Source: Mesorhizobium_B sp963522145
GTDB lineage: Bacteria > Pseudomonadota > Alphaproteobacteria > Rhizobiales > Rhizobiaceae
Direction: 5' to 3'
Assembly: GCA_963522145.1 (NCBI GenBank)
Contig: CAUQXI010000013.1
Coordinates: forward strand, 1-64,000
DNA length: 64,000 nucleotides
Shown: positions 26,075 to 33,678 of the stretch, in pieces
How positions within the stretch are numbered: the stretch's first letter is position 1
Layout: each line of letters starts with the position of its first letter
Translations under genes and position numbers: made by a program
Notes under the pieces: generated by a model
Databases searched by the model: none
Told to the model about the DNA's origin: nothing
The model's input: the letters and a program-made list of their open reading frames with translations, nothing else

Positions 26075-26114
26075 CATGTGCCTCCGGAGACGGTCGTGTC
26101 TCCGGAGGCACATG
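26075..26114 (-). promoter_or_regulatory. Intercistronic hairpin between binding-protein and permease genes
   Basis: Two perfect 17-base arms (CATGTGCCTCCGGAGAC and GTCTCCGGAGGCACATG) flank 6 bases. The hairpin lies between the stop of the binding-protein gene and the ribosome site of the permease. Such structures commonly protect the upstream message or stop part of transcription, giving more binding protein than permease. No T run is present on the transcribed strand, so stabilisation is more likely than termination. Confidence 0.7.
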
Positions 26115-26127
26115 CTCGCGAATGCAC

Positions 26128-27108
26128 TCAGAACGGCTTGAATTCGGCGAGATTGGCCTTCGTGCAGGTCGGCAGCGGCACCACGGCGTCGGCCGGAACC
26201 GTCTTGAACTCCGGCGCCATCTTCGGCATCGCCGTCATGACCACGCTTCCAAGGGTGCCGGGATCCTGGATGATCACGCCATACTCCCATCCGTTCTCGA
26301 TGGCCTCCTTGGTCTGCACGGTGAGCTCGCCGCCAGTGAAGATCACATCCGCGCGGTTGGCGGTCTTGTGCGCATAGCGGGCCGCAGGCACCTCGACCAT
26401 TCCGCCCCAGCCATGGATAAGGTGGATCTGACCTGGCCCGAATTTCTGAAGCAGGTCCTGCGTGCCGGACAGTCCCTTGTCCGGGCTCCATTCGGTGACC
26501 ACTTCCGCAACGACCTCGATATCGCTTCGAGCCGAGATGACCGACATGATGCCGTCGCGCCGCATCCGATCCGGGGCGCCGCCCGGCAGCCCGCGAAGGA
26601 AAGCGATCTTGTAGGGCCCCGTCTTGCCGGACTTATCCAGCGCCTCGACGATGAGCTTGCCCATATTGACGCCGAACTCCGTGTCGTCCGCGCCGATATA
26701 GGGGTAGCCTTCAACCTTGCCGCCGATCGCGACGAAAGGAACGCCGGCATTGGTGGCTTGTTTTGCGGCGGGCAGGATGCCGCGCACGTCGATTGGCGCG
26801 ACGCAGACCACGTCCACTTTCTGAACCACGAATTCTGCGACCTGCTGGGCCTGCATTGCCGCGTCCCACTTGGCTTCCACCAGCCTCAGATCAATGTTGT
26901 TGGCCGCAGCGGTTTCGCGCAGGGCCTGCGCCATGGGCACTGCAAACGGGATCGACAAATCCCAGAGCGTGAACCCAATTGTCAGTTTTTCCGTTTGAGC
27001 GAAGGCGTTCGATGCTGCCATCGCGGCCGAGAGCCCGACACCGGCCGCAACTGCGTTCATGAAGAGCTCGCGGCGGGTCATGCCGCCTTCCGTCTTGGAA
27101 TTACTCAT
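26128..27108 (-). CDS. Sugar ABC transporter substrate-binding protein (RbsB-like, Peripla_BP_4)
   Basis: A 326-residue periplasmic protein. The signal has a twin-arginine motif (MTRRELFMNAVAAGVGLSAA) followed by an AFA-type cleavage site. The mature domain opens with KLTIGFTLWDLSIPFAVPMA, then VDVVCVAPIDVRGILPAAKQ and the IGGKVEGYPYIGADDTEFG segment typical of pentose/hexose binding proteins. The ATG at 27108 follows AGGGA. First gene of the operon binding protein - permease - ATPase - phosphotriesterase-like gene. Its promoter carries a LacI-type operator at 27200-27213. Confidence 0.9.
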   Translation of the reverse strand: MSNSKTEGGMTRRELFMNAVAAGVGLSAAMAASNAFAQTEKLTIGFTLWDLSIPFAVPMAQALRETAAANNIDLRLVEAKWDAAMQAQQVAEFVVQKVDVVCVAPIDVRGILPAAKQATNAGVPFVAIGGKVEGYPYIGADDTEFGVNMGKLIVEALDKSGKTGPYKIAFLRGLPGGAPDRMRRDGIMSVISARSDIEVVAEVVTEWSPDKGLSGTQDLLQKFGPGQIHLIHGWGGMVEVPAARYAHKTANRADVIFTGGELTVQTKEAIENGWEYGVIIQDPGTLGSVVMTAMPKMAPEFKTVPADAVVPLPTCTKANLAEFKPF

Positions 27109-27199
27109 GAGTTCCCTTTCAAGCCGCCAAGCGTTATCGTTCGCGCTGCGGACGGCCACTGCAGCGCGCTCAAGACCGTTTACTGGTCCAGAAGGTTTA

Positions 27200-27238
27200 C
27201 TTGAACGTTTAAGCTATCGACTGTTTCAATGATGTCAA
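27200..27238 (-). promoter_or_regulatory. Promoter and LacI-type operator of the ribose-type importer operon
   Basis: On the minus strand TTGACA (27238-27233) is followed after 16 bases by TAGCTT (27216-27211), which runs into the palindrome CTTAAACGTTCAAG (27213-27200). The core AACGTT is perfectly palindromic with CTT/AAG ends. The same arrangement, base for base through TAGCTTAAACGTT, occurs before the binding-protein gene at 28613. Repression by the LacI protein encoded at 27291-28334 is inferred. Confidence 0.7.
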
Positions 27239-27290
27239 GCGCGGCCGAAAGGGACAGGGAGCATCAGCGATCGGAAAATCGGCTTCGAGT

Positions 27291-28334
27291 CTATGCGAGT
27301 GTCGTGTCTCCGATGCTTAGCTTCACCGAAAGCTCAATCTTGCGCTCCTGAAACTCGCCCTCCTGGAGGCGGGCCAGTATGATCTGCGCTGCGCGCTGCC
27401 CGATCTGATAGGCGCATGACGTAACCGTCGTGAGCAGAGGGGTGGAATAGTTCCGGAACGCGAAGTTGTTGTAGCCGGTCACCTGCATGCTTTCGGGCAC
27501 GCGTATCTTTCTGCGGGCGAGAACCTTCAGCGCTGCAATCGCTATCTGGTCGTTTGCGCCGAAAATGGCGTCAGGAAGCTGCTTGCCGTCGAGCGCAGCC
27601 TCGATTGCGGCCGTTGTCGCCTCGAAGTCCTCCTCGTCGCACTCCACGCGTTCCAATTCGGTCCCCGCCGTCAACGCAGACCGCAGGCCGGCCTCACGCC
27701 TCTCGACCGCCGGCCAGTCTCTCGACGGGGCTATCCAGGCGAGGTGCTTGGCTCCACGGTCGATGACATATTTCGCCAGCATCTGAGCACCCCCGAAATC
27801 GTCCTGCATGATCGCACTGGCATCGTCGATGTCGCTCGGCGCGGTCTCCTGTACAACCACCAAAGGAAGATGGGTTTCGGCAAGCAAACGACAGGCTTCT
27901 GCCCTCATTTCCGGCGGGCCGGAGGCCATCATGACGAAGGCGTCGACGCCGACCGGACGATTGCGCAGGGCTCGAAGATCCTCGATCGAGCGGCATCCGG
28001 TGAGCGTCACCCCGTAGCCTGGCTCTACAAAGGCATCGCAAAGCCCGGTGGCGGTATGAGTGGTGAACGGGTCAGCCAGGAAACTCGGAGCCGAGTCCAG
28101 GATCACGAGACCGACCGCAAATTCCCGGCTCAGTCTCAGGCTGATCCCGCTTCTCTGCGGCCGGTAATTCAACGCGGTTATGGCCTTCTTGATGCGTTCC
28201 CCTGTTTCCGTGCTTACTTCGGACATTCGGCCGTTCACGACATAGGATACCGCCGCAGCCGAGACGCCAGCGAGGTTGGCGACGTCCTGCAGGGATGGGC
28301 GCCGGGACTTCAGCTTTGTTCGATGTGCTTTCAT
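27291..28334 (-). CDS. LacI-family transcriptional regulator
   Basis: A 347-residue LacI/GalR repressor. The helix-turn-helix reads LQDVANLAGVSAAAVSYVVN with hinge ALNYRPQRSGISLR. The sensor domain has DFGGAQMLAKYVIDRGAKHL and VTGYNNFAFRNYSTPLLTTV, as in sugar-responsive members. The gene lies between two importer operons transcribed away from it, each with the same promoter and an AACGTT-centred palindrome, and is thus the probable common repressor. Its own promoter should lie in 28335-28500, where no copy of the palindrome was seen. Confidence 0.9.
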   Translation of the reverse strand: MKAHRTKLKSRRPSLQDVANLAGVSAAAVSYVVNGRMSEVSTETGERIKKAITALNYRPQRSGISLRLSREFAVGLVILDSAPSFLADPFTTHTATGLCDAFVEPGYGVTLTGCRSIEDLRALRNRPVGVDAFVMMASGPPEMRAEACRLLAETHLPLVVVQETAPSDIDDASAIMQDDFGGAQMLAKYVIDRGAKHLAWIAPSRDWPAVERREAGLRSALTAGTELERVECDEEDFEATTAAIEAALDGKQLPDAIFGANDQIAIAALKVLARRKIRVPESMQVTGYNNFAFRNYSTPLLTTVTSCAYQIGQRAAQIILARLQEGEFQERKIELSVKLSIGDTTLA

Positions 28335-28500
28335 TCGTATCCCGCTCTATCATGACCCAAGATCGAAAGCCGTCTACGGGTGCCGGTCCGACCACGCAAG
28401 AAAACCGCTGCTTAGTTCGTTCCGGCTTATACGATAAAGGCTGTTCAGCTTACAAAAATCGGCCGAAAGGCTTCTAAATATCCCTGTCTCAAAATCCGTC

Positions 28501-28539
28501 TTGACACGACCTTGGGTTCGAGTAGCTTAAACGTTAAAG
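28501..28539 (+). promoter_or_regulatory. Promoter and LacI-type operator of the polyamine-type importer operon
   Basis: TTGACA at 28501-28506, a 16-base spacer, then TAGCTT at 28523-28528 running into the palindrome CTTAAACGTTAAAG (28526-28539). The layout is identical to the promoter at 27200-27238 on the other strand. The operator overlaps the -10 element, as expected for repression. Confidence 0.7.
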
Positions 28540-28612
28540 ATAAAAGCGGTCGGTTCAGGCTTTGGAAGACGCGCATCGCAGACCCTGCGGCGCTGAACAT
28601 GGGGAGGCTAAA

Positions 28613-29716
28613 ATGACAGAGTTTCGGAGCGAGGTGAGCCGGCGGAGCGTCCTGAAGGGAACCGCCGGTGTCGCTGCTGCCGCCTTGTTGGCGCCGGGCG
28701 GTCGCGCATTCGCTCAGTCCGAGCAAATCACGATCATGACGTGGGAAACCTACCATGATGACGACTGGCTCGCGGAGTGGACCGCAAAATCTGGCGTGCA
28801 GGTGAATGCGATCCGCATCGGATCGAATGACGAGACCTATGCCAAGCTGCGCTCCGGCGCTGCGGAGGTTGATGCATTCGTGTTGGATATCGGCTCCATG
28901 CAGCGCTTCATGGAAGCAAAGCTGATGGCGCCGTTCGATCTGTCGAAGGTTCCCAATGCCTCGAACATCGCCAGCGGATTAAACTGGCAAAAGGAAACGA
29001 CTTTCGATGGCGCGCCCCGCGCGGTTCCCTACAACTGGGGAACGCAGCCGCTGATGTTCAACAGCGAAACGGTCAAGCCTGCGCCGACGAGCTGGAAGAT
29101 CTTTTGGGATCCGAAACACGCAGGCAAGGTCGTGATGCCCGACGACGCCGCCATTGTGTTTCCGATGGTCGCACTTGCGATCGGCGCCAAGGATCCCTTC
29201 AATCTCACCGAGGCGGAGTTCGAGAAGTGCATGCAGGCCTTCCGTGATCTGCGGCCGCAGCTTCGCACTCTTGCCCGTGGCTTCGACGATGCGACGGCGA
29301 TCTTCGCCGCGGGCGATGCCGATGTCGGCTACTGCCAGAACATTTCCACGGTGTTCGCGCTCAAGGAGCAGGGGAAGCGGTTCGACTTCACGTTCCCGGA
29401 CGAGGGAACGCCGACCTGGATCGACTGCTATGCCTTGAGCGAAGCGGGCGCCAAGCGCCAGATCGTTTATGACTTCATCAACGAGACGATGACGCCGAAA
29501 TGGCAGGCTCGCTTTATTCAGAAGTCTGTCAACAACGGAATTCTGGACGCCGCAAGCGCAACCGCGGCAGGTTTGCCCGAGGCAAGTCTCAACAAGACGA
29601 ATGTTCCCGCGCTCGAGGATCCGAAGTTCTGGGATCGCATGTCGTTCTTCAAGAATCCCGAGGATGTCGATCGCAGGCTTGAAATCTGGAACGCCTTCAA
29701 GGCGGGTACCCTGTAG
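28613..29716 (+). CDS. ABC transporter substrate-binding protein, spermidine/putrescine (PotD) type
   Basis: A 367-residue secreted protein with a twin-arginine signal (SRRSVLKGTAGVAAAALLAP). The mature part starts ITIMTWETYHDDDWLAEWTA, as in PotD-type and related family-1/13 binding proteins. VPYNWGTQPLMFN and IFWDPKHAGKVVMPDD are conserved in this family. GGGGAGG precedes the ATG. The PotD label describes the fold and not necessarily the ligand: the downstream aldose epimerase and SDR, and the LacI operator, point to a carbohydrate-like or mixed substrate. Confidence 0.88.
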   Translation: MTEFRSEVSRRSVLKGTAGVAAAALLAPGGRAFAQSEQITIMTWETYHDDDWLAEWTAKSGVQVNAIRIGSNDETYAKLRSGAAEVDAFVLDIGSMQRFMEAKLMAPFDLSKVPNASNIASGLNWQKETTFDGAPRAVPYNWGTQPLMFNSETVKPAPTSWKIFWDPKHAGKVVMPDDAAIVFPMVALAIGAKDPFNLTEAEFEKCMQAFRDLRPQLRTLARGFDDATAIFAAGDADVGYCQNISTVFALKEQGKRFDFTFPDEGTPTWIDCYALSEAGAKRQIVYDFINETMTPKWQARFIQKSVNNGILDAASATAAGLPEASLNKTNVPALEDPKFWDRMSFFKNPEDVDRRLEIWNAFKAGTL

Positions 29717-29736
29717 CCTCGGGAAGCGTCCTGTCG

Positions 29737-30867
29737 ATGACATCGGTCAGCGCATATGCCCCCGTCCGTCGGCAGGGCTCCGCGGTTCCCGCTTCAGGCT
29801 CCGACAGTATCGTCGAGTTGAAGGGGATCACGCGAACCTATCCAGGCTCGTCCGAGCCAGCCCTTCATCCGACGTCGTTCAGCATCCAGGCGGGAGAATT
29901 CTTTTCGATCCTGGGCCCCAGCGGATCTGGAAAGACAACGACGCTGAGGCTCATTGCAGGTTTTGAGCGGCCGAACTCGGGCTCTGTCATGCTCGGCGGG
30001 ATGGTTGTGAACGACCTGCCGCCAGAAAAGCGCGACGTGAACACCGTCTTCCAGAGCTATGCTCTGTTTCCGCATATGACGGTAGCGGAGAACGTTGCTT
30101 ATCCGCTGCGGATGAAGAGCCTCCCCCGGGGGGAGATTTCGGGCCGCGTCGAAGAAGCCCTGAAGATGGTGGAGATGGCCGGTTTCGGTAGCCGTCTTCC
30201 GCATCAGCTATCCGGTGGCCAGCGGCAGCGAATAGCTCTTGCCCGCGCGATCATCGGCCGGCCAGCGGTTCTGCTTCTCGATGAGCCGCTGGGTGCTCTG
30301 GATCTTCGGCTTCGCCAGCAGATGCAGCACGTTTTGACCTCGCTTCAGTCCAGGCTCGGCATAACCTTCATCTATGTGACACATGATCAAAGCGAGGCTC
30401 TGTCCATGTCGGATCGTGTGGCGATCATGAATGGCGGCCGCGTCGAGCAGATCGGAAGCCCCGAGGATCTCTACTACGCGCCGTCCAGCCAGTTCGTCGC
30501 GCGCTTTGTCGGAAAGTCGAACCTGATCCCGATCGATGTCACGACAGATCGAGGAGGTTTCAAGGGCGCCTTCGCAGGTCAGGCATTTGCTCTTCCGCAA
30601 GCTTGCCGGCAGGGCCGCGCCACGCTCGTGCTGAGATGTGAAAGCCTCTCCCTCACGCGTGAAGGCCCCGGCGACAGGAATGGCATCTGTGTTGCCGGAA
30701 CGATCAGAAACGTTCTGTTCCTCGGGACAGGCCTGGAAGTCTCGGTGGATTGCGCGGGCACGGAACTGATCGCCCTTGTTCCCGCCAGGAGGGAGCGCAG
30801 CCTCGCGCCGGGAGACGCCGTTCACTGCTGCTTCAAACCACAAGACGGCGTCATCCTCGATGACTGA
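29737..30867 (+). CDS. ABC transporter ATP-binding protein, PotA type
   Basis: A 376-residue ATPase. Walker A GPSGSGKTT, Q-loop TVFQSYALFPHMT, signature LSGGQRQRIALARA, Walker B VLLLDEPLGALD and H-loop YVTHDQSEALSMSD are all intact. The C-terminal part from about residue 270 is a TOBE domain. An N-terminal extension of about 25 residues before IVELKGITRTYPG lacks family similarity, so the true start could be later. It overlaps the fused permease gene by 8 bases. Confidence 0.93.
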   Translation: MTSVSAYAPVRRQGSAVPASGSDSIVELKGITRTYPGSSEPALHPTSFSIQAGEFFSILGPSGSGKTTTLRLIAGFERPNSGSVMLGGMVVNDLPPEKRDVNTVFQSYALFPHMTVAENVAYPLRMKSLPRGEISGRVEEALKMVEMAGFGSRLPHQLSGGQRQRIALARAIIGRPAVLLLDEPLGALDLRLRQQMQHVLTSLQSRLGITFIYVTHDQSEALSMSDRVAIMNGGRVEQIGSPEDLYYAPSSQFVARFVGKSNLIPIDVTTDRGGFKGAFAGQAFALPQACRQGRATLVLRCESLSLTREGPGDRNGICVAGTIRNVLFLGTGLEVSVDCAGTELIALVPARRERSLAPGDAVHCCFKPQDGVILDD

Positions 30868-32608
30868 TGCCCTCCCCACCACCCGGATCGCTGACAGCCG
30901 CGCGGCCCTCCGAGGCATCAATCTGGCGCGGGTCCCCGTCTATGTCTGGCTGGTGGTACTCGTCGTGGCCCCGAACGCATTGCTTGTCATCACGAGCTTT
31001 TCGCGATCGGCCGGCGGTGCGGTGCTGTATGAGGCGACGCTACGCAATTACGTGACGGTTCTCGGTTCGACCACCGTTCAGATTCTTGCTCTGAAGACGG
31101 TTGCGATCGCTATCGTTTCGGTCGGGCTCGCGACCCTGATCGCCTATCCGCTCGCCTTTTACATCAGCAGATCTCTCGGCCGCTACAAGACGGTGGCAGT
31201 CCTGCTCATTGTCGTGCCTTTGTGGATCAGCCTTCTGATCCGCATCTTTGCATGGCGCATCATTCTTGGCGAACAAGGCTTGCTGAACACCGGGCTCATG
31301 CAATTGGGCATCATAAGCAAGCCGACGTCCCTGTTCCTGTACACACCGTTCTCGGTCATCCTGACGCTGATCTCTGTCGCGATTCCCTACGTCTTCGTGG
31401 CGGCTTATGCGGCCATCGAGCGTGTGCCCTTCAGCTTGCTTGAAGCCGCGCGTGACAATGGCGCGTCCATCTTTCGCGCATTCACAACGGTGATATGGCC
31501 GCTCACCCGCCAGGGCACCGGTATCGGCGTGGCGCTCGCATTTCTCATGGCGATCGGGGACTACGTCACTCCATCCATGGTGGGCGGTCTCAACGGCACG
31601 ATGCTGGGTATGGTCATCGCCTCGCAGTTCGGTATGGCCGGCAACTGGCCGCTCGGCTCGGCGCAGGCAGTCTATATATTGGTGTTGATCGGGATCTGTC
31701 TGTTCCTGCTGTTTTTCGCGACAAGGTCGCGGGGAATCCTGGCAGAAGCCGATGCGGGGGTGGCTCCCATGCCCACACCGTGGTCGATGCTTCCGCTGAA
31801 GATGAAGGTCAGACGTGTCCTCGGTCGTCTTGTATTTCTGCTGCCCTATTTCTTTCTTTATGCGCCGCTCTTCGTTGTCGCGCTCTTTTCCTTCAACGAC
31901 GCGACCATACAAACTCTCCCATTCAAGGGCTTCACCCTGCGTTGGTATGCGGACTTGCCCTCCAACGGGCCGCTTCTCAGCGCATTGGGAAAGAGTCTTC
32001 AGCTTGGCCTGATTGCTTCTGTGATCGGCGCGGCGGTCGGGACAGCGTTCGCATTCGTATTCTCCGAGTGGTCCGGACGTCGCACCGCGGTAGTCGAATA
32101 CATGATCGCGCTTCCCTTGGCCGTGCCCGGCGTGGTGCTCGGGATCTGCATGGTCATGACGGCGACCGCTGTCGGCATTCCTGCCGGCCTCGGGAGGCTG
32201 GTTCTCGGCCATGTCGCTTTCGTGATGCCCGTCGTCATGCTGATCGTCGTTTCCAGGCTCCGCCGTATCGATCCGAGCTTTGGGCTTGCCTCGCGCGATC
32301 TTGGGGGATCACCTTGGCGGACGTTCCGTGAAGTTCAGCTCCCGATGATCAGGAGCGCGATTATCGGCGGCGCGATCCTGGGATTTACCCTCTCCTTTGA
32401 TGAGGTGGTGGTCAGCCTGTTTCTTTCCGGCAACGAACCGACGCTGCCGATCTATGTCTGGAACCAGACGCGCTTCGGTTTCACTCCTTCGGTGAATGCG
32501 ATCTTCACCTGCATCGGGGCCTTTTCCTTCATCCTCGTTCTGTCGGCTCAGACACTGATCAGTCCTGCGCCGGCAAGATCTTCAAACCATGCGGCCAGGA
32601 AGACATGA
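30860..32608 (+). CDS. Fused PotB-PotC type ABC permease
   Basis: A 582-residue membrane protein containing two complete permease domains. Residues 1-290 resemble PotB with coupling loop EAARDNGASIFRAF. Residues 320-582 resemble PotC with coupling loop LASRDLGGSPWRTF and FDEVVVSLFLSGNEPTLPIY. A cytoplasmic linker with TRSRGILAEADAG joins them. In most polyamine transporters these are separate genes; fusion is more familiar from iron (FbpB/SfuB) permeases. The ATG at 30860 is chosen because the upstream frame lies inside the ATPase gene. It overlaps the epimerase gene by four bases. Confidence 0.9.
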   Translation: MTDALPTTRIADSRAALRGINLARVPVYVWLVVLVVAPNALLVITSFSRSAGGAVLYEATLRNYVTVLGSTTVQILALKTVAIAIVSVGLATLIAYPLAFYISRSLGRYKTVAVLLIVVPLWISLLIRIFAWRIILGEQGLLNTGLMQLGIISKPTSLFLYTPFSVILTLISVAIPYVFVAAYAAIERVPFSLLEAARDNGASIFRAFTTVIWPLTRQGTGIGVALAFLMAIGDYVTPSMVGGLNGTMLGMVIASQFGMAGNWPLGSAQAVYILVLIGICLFLLFFATRSRGILAEADAGVAPMPTPWSMLPLKMKVRRVLGRLVFLLPYFFLYAPLFVVALFSFNDATIQTLPFKGFTLRWYADLPSNGPLLSALGKSLQLGLIASVIGAAVGTAFAFVFSEWSGRRTAVVEYMIALPLAVPGVVLGICMVMTATAVGIPAGLGRLVLGHVAFVMPVVMLIVVSRLRRIDPSFGLASRDLGGSPWRTFREVQLPMIRSAIIGGAILGFTLSFDEVVVSLFLSGNEPTLPIYVWNQTRFGFTPSVNAIFTCIGAFSFILVLSAQTLISPAPARSSNHAARKT

Positions 32609-33663
32609 GCATCACCAGCAGGAATTTCGGCGAACTCGACGGCAAACCAGTCGAGGCGTTCAGGATCACAAACGCGAACGGGTTGTCTGCCGAGCTGATG
32701 ACCTTCGGCGCACGCCTCGTCAGCCTCTATGCGCCCGACAGGAACGGCGAGTTTGAGGACATCACCCTCGGCTTCGACGACATTGCCGACTACGTCACCA
32801 CCGACACCTATTTCGGAGCGAGCTGCGGCCGTTACGGCAATCGAATCCGCGCAGGGCAGTTCGAGCTCGATGGCGTGACGCATTCACTCGTTGCGAATGA
32901 AGGCGCCAACCACCTGCACGGCGGCCTGAAGGGGCTCGACAAATATATCTGGACGGCGTTTCCGGAGGATGCCGCGAATGCAGTGACATTCACTCATGTC
33001 TCGCCGGATGGCGACCAGGGCTATCCCGGCGAAGTCGTGGTCAAGTCACGCTACCAGCTGTCGGACGATAATCGCCTGACCATCACCATGACCGGCGTCA
33101 CAAACAAGCCGACGCTGCTCAATATGGTCAATCATGCCTACTGGAATGCTGCGGGCCACGGAAACGGCGATCTGCGCGAGCAGACGCTGGTCGTACACGC
33201 CGATTTCTATACCCCAGTAGACGGCGAGCTTCTGGCAACGGGCGAGATCATTCCAGTTGAGGGCACCCCATTCGATTTCCGCAGCGAGAAGCCGATCGGT
33301 CGGGATATCGACGCGGTGCCGAACTCGGGCGTCGGCCACCTCAGTGGCGGCGGTTATGATCACAACTGGGTATTGAACGGCATCGGCAGCGGTCTGCGTC
33401 CTGTGGCGACCCTGTGGGACCCGAAGTCCGGCCGCGGGCTGTCGCTGCGCGCGACTGAACCGGGTGTCCAGATCTACACGGGCGGATACCTGTCGGCCGA
33501 CGTCGTCGGCAAGGGCAACAAGCCCTATCGCACCTACGCAGGCCTGACATTCGAAACCCAGAAATTCCCTGGCTCCCCGAACTTCGCCCATTTTCCCTCG
33601 ACCCGGCTCGACCCCGGCCAGGTCTACGAGCACGTCATGGAATACCAGTTCTTCGCGCGCTGA
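32605..33663 (+). CDS. galM: Aldose 1-epimerase
   Basis: A 352-residue galactose-mutarotase family enzyme. GRYGNRIRAGQFELDG, NEGANHLHGG, the catalytic-His segment NMVNHAYWNAAGHG, YDHNWVL and the catalytic glutamate in AGLTFETQKFPGSPN are all conserved. It interconverts alpha and beta anomers of aldoses in the cytosol. Translationally coupled (ATGA overlap) to the fused permease, it indicates that the importer operon brings in a sugar or sugar-like compound, possibly passed to the SDR at 35475. Confidence 0.92.
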   Translation: MSITSRNFGELDGKPVEAFRITNANGLSAELMTFGARLVSLYAPDRNGEFEDITLGFDDIADYVTTDTYFGASCGRYGNRIRAGQFELDGVTHSLVANEGANHLHGGLKGLDKYIWTAFPEDAANAVTFTHVSPDGDQGYPGEVVVKSRYQLSDDNRLTITMTGVTNKPTLLNMVNHAYWNAAGHGNGDLREQTLVVHADFYTPVDGELLATGEIIPVEGTPFDFRSEKPIGRDIDAVPNSGVGHLSGGGYDHNWVLNGIGSGLRPVATLWDPKSGRGLSLRATEPGVQIYTGGYLSADVVGKGNKPYRTYAGLTFETQKFPGSPNFAHFPSTRLDPGQVYEHVMEYQFFAR

Positions 33664-33678
33664 TCCGGGAGCCTACTC

